Positions 6,573 to 8,220 of a DNA stretch of 8,220 nt are shown here, piece by piece. This DNA is from Acidobacteriaceae bacterium (lineage in GTDB: Bacteria; Acidobacteriota; Terriglobia; Terriglobales; Acidobacteriaceae), in the NCBI GenBank assembly GCA_003156235.1, contig PMGP01000397.1, forward strand, positions 6,717 through 14,936, in the 5' to 3' direction. The notes under the pieces are model-generated. The model had not been told where the DNA came from. It saw only the letters and a list, made by a program, of their open reading frames with translations, and did not search any database. The translations under genes and the position numbers were made by a program. Within the stretch, counting starts at the first letter, position 1. Every line of letters starts with the position of its first letter.

Positions 6573-7913
6573 TCATCCTCTCTTTCCCGGACCTACGGCT
6601 TGTTTCGGCGCGGCGTCAGGCGCCGGCAACGGAGCAGCCGTCCTGGGTCGCAAGGTGAGAACGTTGCTGCATTGTGGACAACGGACATTCAGGGACGGTT
6701 TGCCGCGCAAAACAGCCAGCGGAATCCGCATTGCGGCCTGGCACCTGGTGCAAACAACACGAATGGAGTCCGCGGGTGCTGGCTCCGGAGCAGGCGCGGC
6801 AACGGGAGAACCCGGCTGCAATGCAGGGGCGAGTTGCTTGCGAGCGGTCTGCGCGATCTGGCTCATGCGCATCAACTCGGGCTCGCACGCCGACTGACCC
6901 AGCAAGCGCAAGCGCCGCGTGGTGTACATCGAGGAAGAGGTGGTCATTTCGGAGAAGCGCGTGATCTGGTCGTCGCTGGCCTCTTCCTGCTTCATCCATT
7001 CCTCGATGTTCACCTGTTTCAGCAGCCGGGCGGAGCGGATGGACCATGCCAACAGTACGCGGCGCGCGAGGGCCTCGTCTCCGACGGCGAGCAACCCGGC
7101 GCGATCGGCGGTGATCTCCGATTGGCGCGCCCACGCCATCAGCGGCATTTCCACCGCGCCCTGAATCAACTTCGTGGGACTAATCGCGTTCAACACTCCG
7201 TTGGAAAGCAGGCCGCTGTGCATACTGGTGTCGCCGGCGAGAAAACGCGTCACGGTCTTCCAAACGGCATGGCCGGCGCGGCAGTGTCCCATCTCGCGGG
7301 CCAGCACAAAGAGCAGTTCGTCTTTCTGGAAGTTGGTGAGGATGGCGGTGCCGAGCACGATAAACGCGCTGCTGTCCGAGCCGAAGGTATAGGTGTTCCA
7401 CATGCTGTCGCCCGAGACGTACACATCGGGCATCGTGGGCAGCCCAAGAATGCGCGCCGCCAGAACAGCGGTGTTCCACACATCGGGAAACTGCTTCGGA
7501 CCCAGGCGAATGCCGTTGAATGTCGATTCGATCCAGGGACGGCCCACCTTGTCGGAAGCGGAGCGCACGAACGTGTGGAGGGTGGGAATCTTCTGCAATT
7601 TGGCCATCGCCTGGCCGTCCTGCGCCCACAAAAATGCCGAGCGATCGAGCTGGTAATCGGGAAGCAGCGGACGCAGCCATCCGCATTGCGCACAGACAAT
7701 CTCCGCGGGGCTGAGGCGAACCCCATTGCCGCCGCAGAGCTTGCAAACGGAAGGTGGGCTGCCCGCATTGGGCGGCGGAATGGATGGCGCAGGCGGCTGT
7801 TCCGGCGCGGCTGAGGCCGTGAGCATGCTGCCGCACACGGTACAGAATCGCGAACCTGGAATCCCAGGGCCGTGTCCTTGAGGGCAAACGAGCGGAAGAG
7901 CGTTGCTGGCCAT
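6573..7913 (-). CDS. Zinc-ribbon M48-like metallopeptidase with altered HExxH (RExxH)
   Basis: Encodes 446 residues. Three metal-binding-like modules are present: Cys10/His14/Cys24/Cys27, Cys57/Cys60/Cys74/Cys77, and a C-terminal ribbon Cys388/Cys391/Cys412/Cys415 resembling the MJ0042 type. The centre (about 85-345) follows the M48 core: a beta segment at 182-189 (SSAFIVLG), the active helix ELLFVLAREMGHCRAGH and the third-ligand motif SEITADRAGL (Glu266, Asp270). The first zinc ligand of HExxH is replaced by Arg206 (codon CGC at 7296-7298); Glu207 and His210 remain. This argues for lost or changed catalysis. No transmembrane helix is evident, unlike HtpX, so it is probably cytoplasmic. The ATG at 7913 has AAGGA 6 bases upstream; an in-frame TTG at 8012 has no ribosome site. 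It heads the operon and is coupled to the acidic protein. It may act as a pseudopeptidase that binds substrates or partners. Confidence 0.85.
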   Translation of the reverse strand: MASNALPLVCPQGHGPGIPGSRFCTVCGSMLTASAAPEQPPAPSIPPPNAGSPPSVCKLCGGNGVRLSPAEIVCAQCGWLRPLLPDYQLDRSAFLWAQDGQAMAKLQKIPTLHTFVRSASDKVGRPWIESTFNGIRLGPKQFPDVWNTAVLAARILGLPTMPDVYVSGDSMWNTYTFGSDSSAFIVLGTAILTNFQKDELLFVLAREMGHCRAGHAVWKTVTRFLAGDTSMHSGLLSNGVLNAISPTKLIQGAVEMPLMAWARQSEITADRAGLLAVGDEALARRVLLAWSIRSARLLKQVNIEEWMKQEEASDDQITRFSEMTTSSSMYTTRRLRLLGQSACEPELMRMSQIAQTARKQLAPALQPGSPVAAPAPEPAPADSIRVVCTRCQAAMRIPLAVLRGKPSLNVRCPQCSNVLTLRPRTAAPLPAPDAAPKQAVGPGKRG

Positions 7914-7919
7914 GAGGCT

Positions 7920-7924
7920 TCCTT
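7920..7924 (-). promoter_or_regulatory. Shine-Dalgarno sequence fixing the M48-like start
   Basis: AAGGA on the minus strand lies 6 bases before the ATG at 7913. It favours this start over the in-frame TTG at 8012, and the protein then begins just before its first Cys/His module. Confidence 0.75.
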
Positions 7925-7928
7925 TTTC

Positions 7929-8002
7929 CGTCACACGCCAGACGCTAACGTCACAAACGGGCGGTGTGTGCGCCTTCTGCTGATTTGTTCCACCCGCGGG
8001 TG
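7929..8002. promoter_or_regulatory. Leader-region repeats: TGTGACG pair and a 12-base palindrome
   Basis: CGTCACA occurs on the plus strand at 7929-7935 and 7949-7955, exactly 20 bases apart, about two helical turns. The second overlaps a small hairpin, GACG-4-CGTC (7941-7952). Farther upstream of the operon start, CACCCGCGGGTG (7991-8002) is a perfect 12-base palindrome. These could be operator sites or leader RNA structures. Short repeats of this size can arise by chance. Confidence 0.3.
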
Positions 8003-8029
8003 TTCTCGACAAGGGATAAAATTAGCGCA

Positions 8030-8072
8030 ATTTTACGAAGTCGGCTAATCAGGCACAGTGACGGCGGTCACT
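8030..8072 (-). promoter_or_regulatory. Candidate operon promoter with adjacent dyad
   Basis: On the minus strand TAAAAT (8035-8030) matches a -10 hexamer at five of six positions, inside a locally AT-rich stretch (8011-8037). No good -35 sequence sits 16-18 bases upstream. Instead an inverted repeat, AGTGAC-4-GTCACT (8057-8072), begins 21 bases upstream of the -10 and touches the -35 zone, as an operator would. This would give a leader of roughly 110 bases before the ATG at 7913. The call is pattern-based and weak. Confidence 0.3.
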
Positions 8073-8218
8073 TCGCCGGTCATCCAAGAAAGACGCTTTG
8101 CCCTCGATTGCCGCCCTCGCGAACAGTAAAGGCCGCCCGCGAGGAAGTGCAGGAAGCTGATTCCACAGGGCAAACGCATCTTACTGATCCGGCCCCAAAG
8201 AAATGCAACACTCCCTCC
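8045..8218 (-). other. Unassigned right flank; short open frame running off the edge
   Basis: On the minus strand an open frame of 57 codons enters from the window edge and stops at TAG (8047-8045), 131 bases before the M48-like start. It could be the tail of an upstream gene, or a 44-residue ORF from the ATG at 8179, but that ATG has no clear ribosome site and I recognise nothing in the peptide. The same stretch holds nested inverted repeats: TTTGCCCT (8097-8104) with AGGGCAAA (8167-8174), enclosing CCTCGCG (8115-8121) with CGCGAGG (8138-8144). These fit a structured non-coding element at least as well as a coding tail. Confidence 0.2.
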
Positions 8219-8220
8219 CA

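Noticed and set aside
6127..6897. Plus-strand Gly/Ser/Val/Pro-rich open frame opposite the acidic gene
   Set aside because: Low-complexity shadow of Asp/Thr/Pro codons; it crosses the boundary of two minus-strand genes that have good ribosome sites.
6405..7814. Plus-strand open frame of 469 codons opposite the M48-like gene
   Set aside because: Minus-strand frame has M48 motifs, Cys modules, a ribosome site and a coupled neighbour; the plus frame has no recognisable domain and spans two real genes.
7914..8012. TTG start at 8012 for the M48-like gene
   Set aside because: No ribosome site, and the extra 33 residues show no domain; the ATG at 7913 has AAGGA at 6 bases.

Overview
The window is high in G+C and carries five genes, all on the minus strand and all apparently in one operon read from about 8.0 kb down to 0.18 kb. 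Strong Shine-Dalgarno sequences precede four of the five starts. The organism is a G+C-rich Gram-negative-type bacterium. An Acidobacteriota-like origin is my best guess from the protein style and from the short palindromic intergenic repeat at the left end, but no marker gene is present to prove it.

In order of transcription the genes are: (1) 7913-6573, a soluble M48-like metallopeptidase fold flanked by three zinc-ribbon-like modules, whose HExxH motif reads RExxH; (2) 6569-5592, a very acidic, disordered 325-residue protein with no lysine, arginine or cysteine; (3) 5503-4187, a zinc ribbon fused to a PrsW-type (M82) intramembrane metallopeptidase with its motifs intact; (4) 4096-3329, a single-pass membrane protein with a cytoplasmic zinc ribbon, a Pro/Gly/Gln linker and a small C-terminal beta-rich domain; (5) 3210-184, an exported or membrane-anchored protein with nine tandem TPRs and a C-terminal CHAT (caspase-like) peptidase domain with its His/Cys dyad intact. 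The gaps are 3, 88, 90 and 118 bases, with no convincing intrinsic terminator in any of them.

The most interesting reading is that these genes form one unit. It has three peptidase-type proteins of unrelated families (M48-like, PrsW, CHAT), three N-terminal zinc ribbons shared among neighbours, and an extreme polyanionic protein translationally coupled to the M48-like gene. The parts fall on both sides of the membrane: M48-like and acidic proteins in the cytoplasm, PrsW and the ribbon/linker protein in the membrane, TPR-CHAT outside or anchored. This suggests a membrane-spanning proteolytic signalling or stress-response module. That role is inference; the domains and gene order are what the sequence shows.

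The flanks are non-coding as far as I can tell. The left end (1-183) holds a REP-like palindrome and a 26-base direct repeat. The right end (7914-8220) holds a candidate promoter, several dyads and a short low-confidence open frame running off the edge.
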